A DNA stretch of 11,498 nt from Betaproteobacteria bacterium TMED156 (GTDB lineage Bacteria > Pseudomonadota > Gammaproteobacteria > Burkholderiales > Burkholderiaceae_A). A program made the position numbers and the translations under genes. Below are positions 1 to 9,200 of this stretch, one piece after another. The DNA is taken from NCBI GenBank assembly GCA_002171155.1, contig NHHF01000096.1, positions 1 through 11,498 of the forward strand. Direction: 5' to 3'. The notes under the pieces were generated by a model. It was not told where the DNA came from. It did not search any database and worked only from the letters and a program-made list of their open reading frames with translations. How positions within the stretch are numbered: position 1 is the first letter of the stretch; each line of letters opens with the position of its first letter.

Positions 1-77
1 TTAACTAAAAATATAAGTTCTGGAAATATGGTCTTATCTGTAGGTATATTATTGGCAATTTATTTATTTTTCTTTTA
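1..77 (+). repeat. Exact direct repeat, copy 1 (at window edge)
   Basis: These 77 bases are identical to 1313-1389, the 3' end of the antiporter gene, with an offset of 1312 bases. Identity stops at base 78 (c here, t at 1390). The repeat begins at the first base of the window, so its real length may be greater. The copied stretch reads in frame 1 as the antiporter C-terminus (SSGNMVLSVGILLAIYLFFFY). The antiporter body downstream is in frame 2, so the junction at 77/78 is out of frame. A T-rich motif occurs on both sides of the joint (63-76 and 79-92, 13 of 14 bases alike), which may have guided recombination or misassembly. Confidence 0.95.
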
Positions 78-100
78 CATTATTTTTCTTTTGGGAATTA

Positions 101-1399
101 ATGGCAATTGGCTCAGCTTTAGTTATTTTTACAAACCAAACGGCTCTTTCAGAAAAAGCTGGTTTCAGATATTCAATGATTCATTTTGGTGGTGGAGTTT
201 TATTAATGTGTGGTCTAACCGGACATGTAGCTGAAACTAATTCAATTATCTTTGAAAGCTTTTCACTTAATTCAGTTCATAGTTGGTTAATAATGCTAGG
301 TTTTTTGGTTAATGCAGGAGCTCCCCCGTTTTCATCATGGATTTCAGATTCTTACCCTGAAGCATCATTTTCAGGATGTGTTTTCTTATCTGCTTTCACA
401 ACTAAGACTGCCGTATATGCATTATTGAGAGGATTTCCTGGTAATGAAATTTTAATTTATGTCGGTATCTTTATGATTTTTTACGGAATCATATACGCTC
501 TGTTAGAAAATGATATGAGGAGAATACTCTCATATAGTATTGTAAACCAAGTTGGTTTTATGATTGTAGGGGTAGGCATCGGAACTGAAATGGCAATCAA
601 TGGTGCAAGTGCACATGCTTTTGCACACATTATTTATAAAGCATTATTACTAATGTCGGCAGGATCAGTATTGCTAATGACTGGCAGAAGAAAATGTAGT
701 GAACTGGGAGGACTTTTTCAGTCTATGCCTTTAACAATGGTCTGTGGAACAATTGGAGCTTTTGCAATTTCTGCTTTTCCTCTCACATCGGGTTTTGTCT
801 CTAAGTCTATGATTTCTCAATCTGCTGCTGATCAGCATTTGTTTGGCATATGGTTGTTTTTGGCTGCTGCTTCCGCAGGAGTTTTTCTTCATGCTGGAAT
901 TAAATTTCCTTGGTTTGTTTTTTTTCAAAAAGATTCTGGCCTGCGACCTCCTGATCCACCAATTAATATGAGATTGTCGATGTTAATCTTATCTTTCTTA
1001 TGTTTATTCATAGGAATATTCCCAAATTATTTGTATCAAATTCTTCCATACTCAGTTGACTATGTTCCATATACCTCTTCACACGTTGTTTTTCAATTGC
1101 AACTACTTTTATTTGCGGGCTTTGCATTTTTTATAATGTTACCTTGGTTAAAGAGAACACCAACAATTTCACTAGATTTGGATTGGTTATATAGAGTTTT
1201 GGCTAAAAGGTTGATTTTATATATTTTTCAGGTGAAGTTCTTAAATTCTATTTTAATAAAATTCAGACAATACACTTATGCCACATACAGAAAAATAGAT
1301 CTTGGTCAATCTTTAACTAAAAATATAAGTTCTGGAAATATGGTCTTATCTGTAGGTATATTATTGGCAATTTATTTATTTTTCTTTTATTTGTTTTAA
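101..1399 (+). CDS. MrpD/NuoN-like Na+/H+ antiporter subunit D, 5' end missing
   Basis: Polytopic inner-membrane subunit of the proton-conducting transporter family shared by Mrp-type Na+/H+ antiporters and the NuoL/M/N subunits of complex I. Family hallmarks are visible, numbered from the ATG at 101: APP at 74-76 followed by a W/D/YPEA stretch, Lys102 in the TTKTAVYALL helix, the cytoplasmic END(M)RRILSYS loop near 146-156, His172/His176/Lys180 in the AHAFAHIIYK helix, and SGFVSK with Lys235. The essential glutamate of this family (FFFWEL) lies just upstream, at codon 95-97, in the same frame but before the first usable ATG. The frame is closed by TAG at 41-43. About 110-130 N-terminal residues of a usual ~500-residue protein are absent, replaced by the repeat at 1-77. 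As drawn the gene would be non-functional. A complete copy may lie upstream, or the junction may be an assembly error. The C-terminus (to TAA 1397-1399) looks normal. Confidence 0.85.
   Translation: MAIGSALVIFTNQTALSEKAGFRYSMIHFGGGVLLMCGLTGHVAETNSIIFESFSLNSVHSWLIMLGFLVNAGAPPFSSWISDSYPEASFSGCVFLSAFTTKTAVYALLRGFPGNEILIYVGIFMIFYGIIYALLENDMRRILSYSIVNQVGFMIVGVGIGTEMAINGASAHAFAHIIYKALLLMSAGSVLLMTGRRKCSELGGLFQSMPLTMVCGTIGAFAISAFPLTSGFVSKSMISQSAADQHLFGIWLFLAAASAGVFLHAGIKFPWFVFFQKDSGLRPPDPPINMRLSMLILSFLCLFIGIFPNYLYQILPYSVDYVPYTSSHVVFQLQLLLFAGFAFFIMLPWLKRTPTISLDLDWLYRVLAKRLILYIFQVKFLNSILIKFRQYTYATYRKIDLGQSLTKNISSGNMVLSVGILLAIYLFFFYLF
1313..1389 (+). repeat. Exact direct repeat, copy 2 (3' end of antiporter gene)
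   Basis: Partner of the repeat at 1-77. Here the sequence sits in its natural context: it encodes the last transmembrane helix of the antiporter subunit in frame and runs on to the stop codon at 1397-1399. This is the likely original copy. Confidence 0.95.
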
Positions 1400-1419
1400 A
1401 AAGATTTTGGAATTACACT

Positions 1420-1836
1420 TTGAAACTCATCAAAAAAGTTATATGTGGAATTATTTACAATGAAAATTTTGAAATTCTTATAACTCGAAGAGCAAAAGGC
1501 GACTATGCAGGAAAATGGGAGTTTCCTGGTGGAAAAGTCGAAAATAGAGAATCAAATGAAGAATGTTTGCATAGAGAATTATTTGAAGAATTAAAAATTA
1601 GAGTTATTATTCACTTTAAATTTACGGAATATATTTTAGAATATCCAAAATTTTATGTGAATTTAATTTCATATATTTGTTCAACCAATGAAAAAGAAAT
1701 AAAGCTATCAGACCACGATAGATATAAATGGGTGAAAACAAATACAATGTCAGATTTCATTTTTTTAACCGCTGACTCTGAAATTTTAACTAAATTGAAA
1801 AATGAAAATAATAGAGTTATTAAGGAATTAATTTAA
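1420..1836 (+). CDS. MutT-like Nudix hydrolase (nucleoside triphosphate pyrophosphohydrolase)
   Basis: Small cytoplasmic Nudix enzyme of 138 residues, near the ~130 residues usual for MutT. The WEFPGGK motif (33-39) leads into the Nudix box at residues 38-60: G38, E44, R52-E53 and E56-E57 all sit at consensus spacing, so metal-binding glutamates are present. Lys59 replaces the usual glycine near the end of the box. The family removes pyrophosphate from NTPs, typically oxidised or non-canonical dNTPs such as 8-oxo-dGTP, or from CTP/dCTP. The exact substrate cannot be read from the sequence. The start is TTG at 1420, since no ATG occurs in frame before the Nudix box and this start gives the expected beta-strand N-terminus (KKVICGIIYNE). 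It lies 20 bases after the antiporter gene on the same strand, so it may be co-transcribed. Its stop overlaps the convergent TpsB-like gene. Confidence 0.93.
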   Translation: MKLIKKVICGIIYNENFEILITRRAKGDYAGKWEFPGGKVENRESNEECLHRELFEELKIRVIIHFKFTEYILEYPKFYVNLISYICSTNEKEIKLSDHDRYKWVKTNTMSDFIFLTADSEILTKLKNENNRVIKELI

Positions 1837-3548
1837 AATGAATGAGTTATAGATAAAATGTACCTTGGATTATTCCTTGCGTCAGCGCTTGGGAATGTGT
1901 TTCTAGCCTCCGCAGCCATTAAATCAATTGAAAGGCCTTCTGAACTACTTAATCGCATTCCAATGCCGTGAGACCCTAAAAAATTGTTAGAACTTTCTAC
2001 ATTGCTTAAAATATCCGCAAGGATTTGGGTCTCAGCATAATCAATAAAACCGTAAATTTCTATATTGACTTTTTTTAAAATAGGCAGTGGATTTTTTTCT
2101 ATTTTTTTTGTTAATTCAAAACTTATGCCAAATCCTTTATCACCCGCAATTGCCCCACCATCATAGCCTCTTCCAATTAAAAGTCCACCAAATGATATCT
2201 GCTCTCCAGCTAGTAACTTATCATTTGTGTATTGAGATTGAAGATTAAACTTTAAGGTTAGATTAAATCTATCAAGAAGATATGTATGGCTAGCAGTAAA
2301 TTTAAACTTAACAAATTCTTGTTCAAAGTTTGCTACTGACGGAGAAGATGCAGTTTTATCAAATGAACCAAAAATATCCAATCCGTGAAAAAGTGAAAAG
2401 TTAAGTTTGGTATTACCATTAAACCAAATATCATTGGAAATAGAAAAACCAATATCAGCAACAGTTGATTTATCTATGGTAATTGCATTTGATTGAAGGG
2501 TGGTTTTACTTTTACCCTTAGTCAGACCAAACTCCAAATATTTGGATTCTAGTCTACCGCGAGCAATTTGAAATCTAATTCTGGGAGCCAAAGAGTATGA
2601 TTTACTAACTATAGCTAGTGGTTTTAGTGAACCTTTTGGCTCAGCATCAGCAATTAAACCTGCAAAACTAAAAATCGCACCACTATTGCCGATGGCTTGG
2701 GAGTAACTTGTATTGTACGCTCTGAGATTATTGTTTTTGATTGATGCTGATAGGCCAATACCAAGAGTGCTAGCAACAGATTTAAATGGATTATTAATTG
2801 TGCTATTTAAATTAGTACTTAATAATCCCATAGTTTTGGATGCGCTATTATTGACCGTTACCGAAAATGTTTTTGGTGGTAAGTTGTTAAGAGTTATTAT
2901 TAGTTCTGACGAACCAATTTTGTCTCCTTGCCTTAAAACTCCACTTCCACTTATCCCAGGGAGGTCATTCAAAAGAAGTAATACTGACTCTAAACTTGAC
3001 AGATCAATTGGTTTATTACGGACAATAGTTTTCATTACCGATTCAATTTTTTTCCTTGATGCTATAGTTCCACCTTCTACAAAAACCGATTCTATATAAC
3101 CTTCAATGACTTTGATAGTAAAAATTCCATCTGTAACTTCTTGAGGTGGTATAAAAACTCTGACTAGAAAAAACCCATCAGAGCGATATCGATTTTCTAA
3201 CTTTTCAACAGCTACTCTCAAAGAGGATAAGGATATCTTTTTTCCAATCAATTTTTGAAAAGGATCCATTATTTCTTCAAAAGGATAATAATTTGCACCT
3301 TCAATATTTATGTCATTAACAATAAATTCGACGTCATCAACTGCTTTTGCAACAGGTGATTTTTCGGGAGCTTCTATTCTTAAATCAAACTTTGGAGTCT
3401 CAGGTAACGGTAATTTAGGAGGCCGTAATCTTGATGTGTCAGCATCTCGAGGAATTACTATTTCTTGAGACTGCAAAGAAAAAGAGAAAAATAAAAAAGT
3501 AATGAAGAAAAACTTTAATAAGATCAATCTTTTTTTTATATTAATCAA
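1833..3548 (-). CDS. TpsB/FhaC-type two-partner secretion outer-membrane transporter (ShlB family)
   Basis: A 571-residue outer-membrane pore that exports a partner TpsA protein. Residues 1-28 form a signal peptide (basic MINIKKR, then a Phe/Leu-rich core). A Pro-rich linker follows (about 34-63), then a first POTRA domain (about 73-150, including the DGFFLVRVFIPPQ and IKVIEGYI segments) and a second POTRA-like domain (about 151-224). The beta barrel runs from about 230 to the C-terminal Phe (ITHSF), a typical outer-membrane insertion signal. The barrel contains the loop-6 RGY motif (Arg460-Gly-Tyr) diagnostic of the Omp85/TpsB superfamily. Length matches FhaC/ShlB (~550-580). The start is TTG at 3546-3548. 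The codon directly upstream is the TAG stop of the cyclase gene, so no longer start in this frame is possible, and this start gives a complete signal peptide. Last gene of the five-gene operon. Its cognate substrate is probably the repeat-rich protein at the operon head (inference). Confidence 0.92.
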   Translation of the reverse strand: MINIKKRLILLKFFFITFLFFSFSLQSQEIVIPRDADTSRLRPPKLPLPETPKFDLRIEAPEKSPVAKAVDDVEFIVNDINIEGANYYPFEEIMDPFQKLIGKKISLSSLRVAVEKLENRYRSDGFFLVRVFIPPQEVTDGIFTIKVIEGYIESVFVEGGTIASRKKIESVMKTIVRNKPIDLSSLESVLLLLNDLPGISGSGVLRQGDKIGSSELIITLNNLPPKTFSVTVNNSASKTMGLLSTNLNSTINNPFKSVASTLGIGLSASIKNNNLRAYNTSYSQAIGNSGAIFSFAGLIADAEPKGSLKPLAIVSKSYSLAPRIRFQIARGRLESKYLEFGLTKGKSKTTLQSNAITIDKSTVADIGFSISNDIWFNGNTKLNFSLFHGLDIFGSFDKTASSPSVANFEQEFVKFKFTASHTYLLDRFNLTLKFNLQSQYTNDKLLAGEQISFGGLLIGRGYDGGAIAGDKGFGISFELTKKIEKNPLPILKKVNIEIYGFIDYAETQILADILSNVESSNNFLGSHGIGMRLSSSEGLSIDLMAAEARNTFPSADARNNPRYILSITHSF

Positions 3549-5537
3549 CTATTTATCTTCCATTACAACTAAAGTTGTTAAAAAACCTTTTTTAATACGA
3601 TTGACGTGAAATTTGGGTAATGACTCCTCAGGAAAATCATCGAAAAGCTTTAGCATTAAATTTGCAGCTCGACTTTTCAGTATTGTACTTTCAATCTCAT
3701 TTTTTGAGATTTCTTGGTTTTCACATTTTAATGCTTCATAAGACTCAAGATAACGTTTGGAAAAATCGGATTTATAGAATTTTTCATTTACAGGATTGAA
3801 GAGTGTTACAGGAACAGATTTTCCTTTCAGTACAATATCTCCAATAGGAAGAAAAAACAAACCATTACAACTAGAGACTATTTCCTGAGTAGCTGCTATG
3901 CGGGTTCCAAAATATTTGTTTACACTTTCAGTTCTAGCAGCAGTGTTGACTGTATCACCAAGAGCTGTAAAATCCATTCTAGACTGAGACCCGAAATTAC
4001 CTACCGTGGCAATACCTGTATGAACGCCAATCCTGGTAATACCTAGAGGAACTCCCAAATTAATTTGATTTATTCTAAATTTTTCACAATACGTATCTAA
4101 ATCTAAAGCACAGTTTACTGCTCTTTCAATGTGGTCAGCTTGTTTGATTGGTGCATTAAATACAGCCATTATTGCATCCCCGATGAATTTATCTATAGTT
4201 CCACCATGCTGGAAAACTATTTTACAGGCACCATCGAGATATTCATTTAAAACTGTTGAGAGTTTTTCAGAACTTAAATTTTCAGATAAAGTCGTAAATC
4301 CAGCAATGTCTGAGAAAATAAAAGTCGTTTGCTGTTTTACTCCTTTAACAATCAAAGATTCAGGATTTTCAACTAATTTATCAACTACGGCCGGGGCAAC
4401 ATATCTTGAAAAAGCACCTTGAACAAATTTTCTTTGTTGTCGTTCTGCTTTGCCAATAATTAAATCCATCATCCACAAAGATAAAGCAAGTGTTATGGTT
4501 GGGGCAACCAAAGGAATCATCGGTAAGCCATATGGAAACCCTACAAAGGAAATAACCCATAATAAAGTGGTAGAGATTAATCCCCCGATAACACTAAAAA
4601 AAATCCCTTTTTTTGCTAAACCTATTCCCATACCTATTAAAGCCATAAGCAAACAAATTAAAAAGGTTGAATTATCAGTAATTTCGAATGGTTGTCTATT
4701 TTCAAGAAGTTGAGATGTTGCATGAGCGTGGATTATTGCACCGGGCATTCTTCCCTCCCATCCGTCATCAATCAAAGAAAAAGGAGTCCTATGCCTGTCC
4801 TCTAATGATAACTTCGCACCTACTAAAACTATTTTATTTTCAAACCATTCTGCTGGTAATACTCCTAAAGCGTGGGCAGGATATTCTGGAAAAGCTGGGG
4901 TTTCAGGATTTAACTTTGGTCTCCAAGCTATTGAAATATTTTCTTCATTACTTGTTTTTATGCCAGATATTTCAGCTGCTTTTCTAGGAAAACTCAAAGG
5001 CATACCAGTTTTATCCTCGCCTGGATAAATCCACCTAACAGTTCCGTCAAATGGGTCAGTTGCAAAATTTGCTGCTGCTCTTTTATCCTTAGGAACAAAC
5101 TCATTCAAATATGCTAGTTGTTCTTCATTTACTATTTCGGGTGTGTTTGTATAACTTGCAAAAAGAGGTATTTTAGAGTTTTTTATGGCCTCCTTAAGCA
5201 TCAGATCTTTTTTTGGTTCAGTAGGAGAATCAAGAAGGATATCTATGCCAACTGCTTTGGCTCCTTTAATCTCCAATATTTTTATCAAATTAGCTAAAAA
5301 CTCTCTGTCAACTGGAGACCGGTATGGAAACATTGCGACAGTTTCTTCATTAATGGTAGCTATAACAATGTCTTTAGATTGCTCCTCTGGTGGTTGCAAA
5401 GCGGTGACTCTTATATCCTTAGCAGCAATTTCTAATTTTTTGAGAAATGTAAAGTTTATAGTTAACAAAGCACCGATAATAGTGGCCATAAAAGTTACAC
5501 TGATGGATGAAAAGAATTGTTTTTTTCTTGCACTCAT
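3549..5537 (-). CDS. CHASE2 sensor - adenylate cyclase (class III)
   Basis: Inner-membrane receptor of 662 residues. An N-terminal helix (about 10-32) is followed by an extracytoplasmic CHASE2 domain (about 38-280; VGIDILLDSP and IVLVGAKLSLEDRHRTP are typical). Three transmembrane helices follow (about 288-360), then a cytoplasmic class III cyclase domain (about 400-560). Catalytic residues are intact: Asp410 (FSDIAGF) and Asp454 (FIGDA) for the two metals, Lys450 and Asp522 (DFTALGD) consistent with adenine recognition, and Asn531/Arg535 (NTAAR) for the transition state. ATP is therefore the expected substrate and cAMP the product. The tail (about 570-662), ending FHVNRIKKGF...MEDK, is of a type I associate with CHASE2 cyclases of alphaproteobacteria. 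It lies 14 bases after the unknown exported protein, and its TAG stop directly abuts the TTG of the TpsB-like gene. The CHASE2 ligand is unknown. Location between exported and secretion genes suggests it senses the state of the envelope system. Confidence 0.94.
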   Translation of the reverse strand: MSARKKQFFSSISVTFMATIIGALLTINFTFLKKLEIAAKDIRVTALQPPEEQSKDIVIATINEETVAMFPYRSPVDREFLANLIKILEIKGAKAVGIDILLDSPTEPKKDLMLKEAIKNSKIPLFASYTNTPEIVNEEQLAYLNEFVPKDKRAAANFATDPFDGTVRWIYPGEDKTGMPLSFPRKAAEISGIKTSNEENISIAWRPKLNPETPAFPEYPAHALGVLPAEWFENKIVLVGAKLSLEDRHRTPFSLIDDGWEGRMPGAIIHAHATSQLLENRQPFEITDNSTFLICLLMALIGMGIGLAKKGIFFSVIGGLISTTLLWVISFVGFPYGLPMIPLVAPTITLALSLWMMDLIIGKAERQQRKFVQGAFSRYVAPAVVDKLVENPESLIVKGVKQQTTFIFSDIAGFTTLSENLSSEKLSTVLNEYLDGACKIVFQHGGTIDKFIGDAIMAVFNAPIKQADHIERAVNCALDLDTYCEKFRINQINLGVPLGITRIGVHTGIATVGNFGSQSRMDFTALGDTVNTAARTESVNKYFGTRIAATQEIVSSCNGLFFLPIGDIVLKGKSVPVTLFNPVNEKFYKSDFSKRYLESYEALKCENQEISKNEIESTILKSRAANLMLKLFDDFPEESLPKFHVNRIKKGFLTTLVVMEDK

Positions 5538-5551
5538 TATTAATGTTTCTT

Positions 5552-6283
5552 TTATTCAATTGATATTACGTTGGGATCTGACCTAATTTTTTTTGATAAT
5601 TCTGTCAAAAGGGCGTTTGCCTGTTGAATGCAGCCTTTTTCTAACATCCATGCAGTTAGAACAACTTCATCTTTAATATTCTTTGGAATAACATTAAAAC
5701 TGATCGCATGTTCCTGCTGATCAAAGTTAATTAATACAGTAGTTACTCCTTCAAATTTACTTAAATCAGGCATTATTAATCTGTCTTGTCCTACCTTCCA
5801 AACTAAATCGGCCCTCCAAGATCTATCAACAGGAAACATTACAAAATTTTCTGCTGTTGAACTATTCGGTCTCCAAAACTCAGGTTTGTTGCCTTGAAAA
5901 AGGCATCTTGGTCCTCCTCTAGATACATCGATAGCAATGGGGTCAGGTGTTTGAACAGCATCAGTTCCTGCTCTTATTACACCAATTGAACTGGTTCTTG
6001 CATCCCTACTTGCTATTAACAAACTTAGTGCTTTTGATGGGTCAGCTTTAGATGATGACCCCTGTTTTAGAGGAGGGGCATTATAAGGACCTCTTAGGGT
6101 GGTACTTTTACCATCGCCTCCAATTAGTGTAACTCTTTCACCCTCTTTTAGGACAATAGTTTTTTCAGGAGAAATTGATTGACCTACTTTAAATCCACCT
6201 CCTCTTGCTTGCAAAACAACAAGTTGAGCATAAGAGGACATAGGAAAGAAGAAACAAAAAAACAATAAAAAAATTTTTTCCAT
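5552..6283 (-). CDS. Exported protein of unknown function in the TPS-CHAT-CHASE2 operon
   Basis: Not recognised as a named family. It has 243 residues, with a clear signal peptide (MEKIFLLFFCFFFPMSSYA, cleavage likely after Ala19), so it is probably periplasmic. The mature N-terminus (about 20-72) reads as a small beta domain: a G/K/VGQ stretch, then LKEGERVTLIGGDGKSTTL and RGPY. This loosely resembles FecR-like or other beta-sandwich periplasmic domains that bind by repeated short strands. A linker rich in Ser/Lys and Pro follows (72-115). The C-terminal domain (about 120-235) has a second beta-rich part (FWRPNSS, FPVDRSW, VWKVGQDRLIMPD) and ends in a helix (AWMLEKGCIQQANALLTEL). Two cysteines in the mature part, Cys127 and Cys218, could form a disulfide. 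It sits 13 bases after the CHAT gene and 14 bases before the cyclase gene, so it is co-transcribed with both. It may be a partner of the CHASE2 sensor or CHAT peptidase (inference). Confidence 0.85.
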   Translation of the reverse strand: MEKIFLLFFCFFFPMSSYAQLVVLQARGGGFKVGQSISPEKTIVLKEGERVTLIGGDGKSTTLRGPYNAPPLKQGSSSKADPSKALSLLIASRDARTSSIGVIRAGTDAVQTPDPIAIDVSRGGPRCLFQGNKPEFWRPNSSTAENFVMFPVDRSWRADLVWKVGQDRLIMPDLSKFEGVTTVLINFDQQEHAISFNVIPKNIKDEVVLTAWMLEKGCIQQANALLTELSKKIRSDPNVISIE

Positions 6284-6296
6284 ATAATTGATTAAA

Positions 6297-9200
6297 TTAT
6301 GATTGATCTTCGCTAAAAGTTTGTATTTCTTTTGGGAGTGGTAACCACGATTCGTCTATGCCATCACCGACTATAACAAAAGCCGCCCAAAAAAATGGAT
6401 GAGCAGTTTCTTCAACTTTGATGAGACTTTTTTGTGCAGTTCTAAGAGAAAGTGCTGACCCTGCACTTAATTCAGGACCAAGGGACTCAAACATATTAGT
6501 CATAAGCTTTGCAGTAGATTGAGAAGGAACTTGCCAATGACTTACTACCAGACTCCTTGCTCCGGCAAAAAAGAAAGCTTCCGCTAAACCAGAGAGAGAG
6601 TCACCACCAAATTTGCCTCCGTTTCCAGCTGTATTGCAAGCTGATAGAACAACCATATCCGCGTTAATTCTTAAACTTGCTATTTCACTTGCTTCCAATA
6701 ATCCGTCATTTTCTCTGCTAGTTGAAGAGGTTGGAGGAGTCAAAACTAGACCTGGCTCCGCTTGACATTTAAGCTCACCAGGGAGCAATCCATGAGTGGC
6801 AAAGTAGATAATTTTATAATCACTTAAAGGTTGTTTTCTCAAAGTCTCTTCTGTAGCTAAATCTTTTGAAAACAATACTGCAGGAGATTTATCTGATGAT
6901 AGTATTTTTCCAACTTTACTCAATTCTTTCTCTGTGTCGGGTAAGGGCGCTAAAGATCGAATTAAATCAGCAGGAGCAGGACCAGGTTGTCTGCAACTGG
7001 TAGCCAATGCAGAACTAGGGTCATCATTGTCTTTTGGTTCTTTTGATTTAGAAACACCTTTAAGAGATGGGTTTCCAAATGCCAATAACGTTAGTTTTGG
7101 TTTAACTGCAGGAGCTGTTGTTCTTTGAGAATAAAAAGTCTTAAGTGAAGGCGAGTGTGATAAGGCCACTCTATTCACTAGCCAAGATGCATCCGAATTT
7201 AATTCACTTTGAGGTTTGTTTTCAATTAACAGCGCAAATGGAAGACTAGCTAGGGGACCACTGGGAACAACAATCAAATGGTTGAGATCTTGAAGCTTAA
7301 ATTTGATGCTACTAAAAAGCCTATCATAAAGGGAATAAGATAACTCTTGGTTAAACTCGTTTATGGATCCAGCTTGAATAACTAATGCTTTCCTAATTTC
7401 TTGAACTGATTCAGAAATTGAGTCTTCACCTTCATTAATTTGGCCCACAAAAATTCCATCTCTTCTTAGTAAGAGAACAAAAGAGGATTTTTCTCCGGTA
7501 ATAAAAGAAACGACCCCCTCTGTTGAAGCAAGCCTTTTTCTGAATTCTACTATATTCAATGTTTTTGGCGCTGTTAGTTTTGAATAACCAGGGAATTCTT
7601 TCTTTATTTTTTGATTAAGTTGAAGAATTCTCACATAAGCAATCTTCTTCTTAAGAATTAATTTATCCTCAATCAATTTACTTCTTTGGTCATCTGGAAG
7701 AGATGTTTCATATGAGAGTTCAATGTTAGCCGCATCTTTTTCTCGTTCAGCTATTTGTATTTCGTTTATTAAATCTAAAAGCTCAGGATTGTCGATCGCA
7801 AGTCTAGCAGATGCTTTATTGACAGTTTGCTCTACGACAGATGGTCTTAAAAGTTGAAAAGCATCAAATGCTTCGTTAAATAAACCTTGTATTTCTGTAT
7901 CATCTTTTAATGTATTTGCATGGTTTGTTATGGCTAGAGCAAAAGGAATAATGTCTTCTTTTCGTAAATTAACTTTGGAACCTGTAGGAAAAGTATTAAT
8001 TTTTTTGAATATTTGTCTGTAAGTAATAATGGATGAGGTATTCATACCTTCTACTTGATAAGCTTTTGCAAGTGCAACTCTAAAAGGAATCAATTGTGGA
8101 CCATCTCCTGTAGCTAAACCTTTTTCAGCGAGAGCTGCGGTCAAGAACTTTTCAGCAGCCGACAATCTTCCCTGCGCTGAGCTAATTTTTCCAAGCGTAA
8201 GTAATACATCGGCAATCCACCATTTAGGAAGGCCCTTTGTATCCTTTAGAATTTGAAGTGCCTCTGAGGCACTTGCTTGTGCCAAAGCTAACTGTTCAAC
8301 TCTTAAAGACATATTAGCCTGAAGATTCAAAGCAAGAGCAAGTTCCCCCTTATCTGAAGCTCTAGGATCGCTGTCATCTCCCTCATCACCAAACAAACTT
8401 GCTAAATCCAAATTTGGACTGGCAGATATTTTTCTCCATGCCATTACTGCCCCGGATGCGTATTGTAAGGCTCTTTCATAACGTCTAAAGTTTGCCTCAT
8501 GATATCCCTGATATGATGCAAATCTTGCACGATCTGCATCTCTTGAAGAGACTTGAATTATTGGTTCTGCTCTTCTAAAAAGAGCTAGTGCTTCCTCATC
8601 TTTGCCTTGATTGCTAACATTTAGAGCCAAATCGAGGAGTGTTTCAGCAATAGAAATATCATTTTTATTCAATAACTTAGTTTGCAAATCCAAAGCTTTT
8701 CTGAAAAGTGTTTCAGAGTCGCTGTACCTTCCTTGTGTGTTAGCAACTCTGGCATCATTAAGTAATTTGCTAAAATTTTTTAGATCTGTTGATGAAGCTA
8801 ACGGTACAGGTCCTCCAAAAATATCTCGTAAAATTTCGACATAAACTGATTTCAATGCAGGATCTTTTCTTCTAGGATAAACTGATGAAATTAAGGTAGG
8901 CATCAAAGAGGGTGATCCATCTGCAATGTATAAAGTTTTGCCTCGAGGAAGTAATAAAAGTAGGTGAGGCCAACCTCCATTTTTAGACTTACAACCTATA
9001 CCAAAAGCTTTTTTCCATTTGATTTTTTTTAGTGAGACCAGATTATTAGAGCACTCAAGCCTTTTTTTTATCAATTGAGCTTGTGCACTTGAATTATATA
9101 TTTCAAAAATAACTTTGTTTTTTTCCTGATTAGAGTCCCTTTCATATAATTTTGTAGAAGTTACAGAACCCACCAGATTTTTATCACAGAAGATAAGTTT

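Noticed and set aside
28..234. Plus-strand ORF of 68 residues at the left edge
   Set aside because: It begins as the copied antiporter C-terminus and then reads the antiporter body out of frame after the 77/78 junction. It is a by-product of the duplication, not a gene.
1400..1419. Possible terminator or promoter between antiporter and Nudix genes
   Set aside because: Twenty bases only, with no hairpin and no recognisable promoter elements.
4129..5586. Plus-strand ORFs opposite the CHASE2-cyclase gene
   Set aside because: The minus strand carries a full-length protein with all catalytic motifs. The opposite ORFs have no recognisable domains.
6934..7128. Short plus-strand ORF within the CHAT gene, and a similar one at 8611-8844
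   Set aside because: Both lie wholly inside a well-supported minus-strand gene and show no family features.
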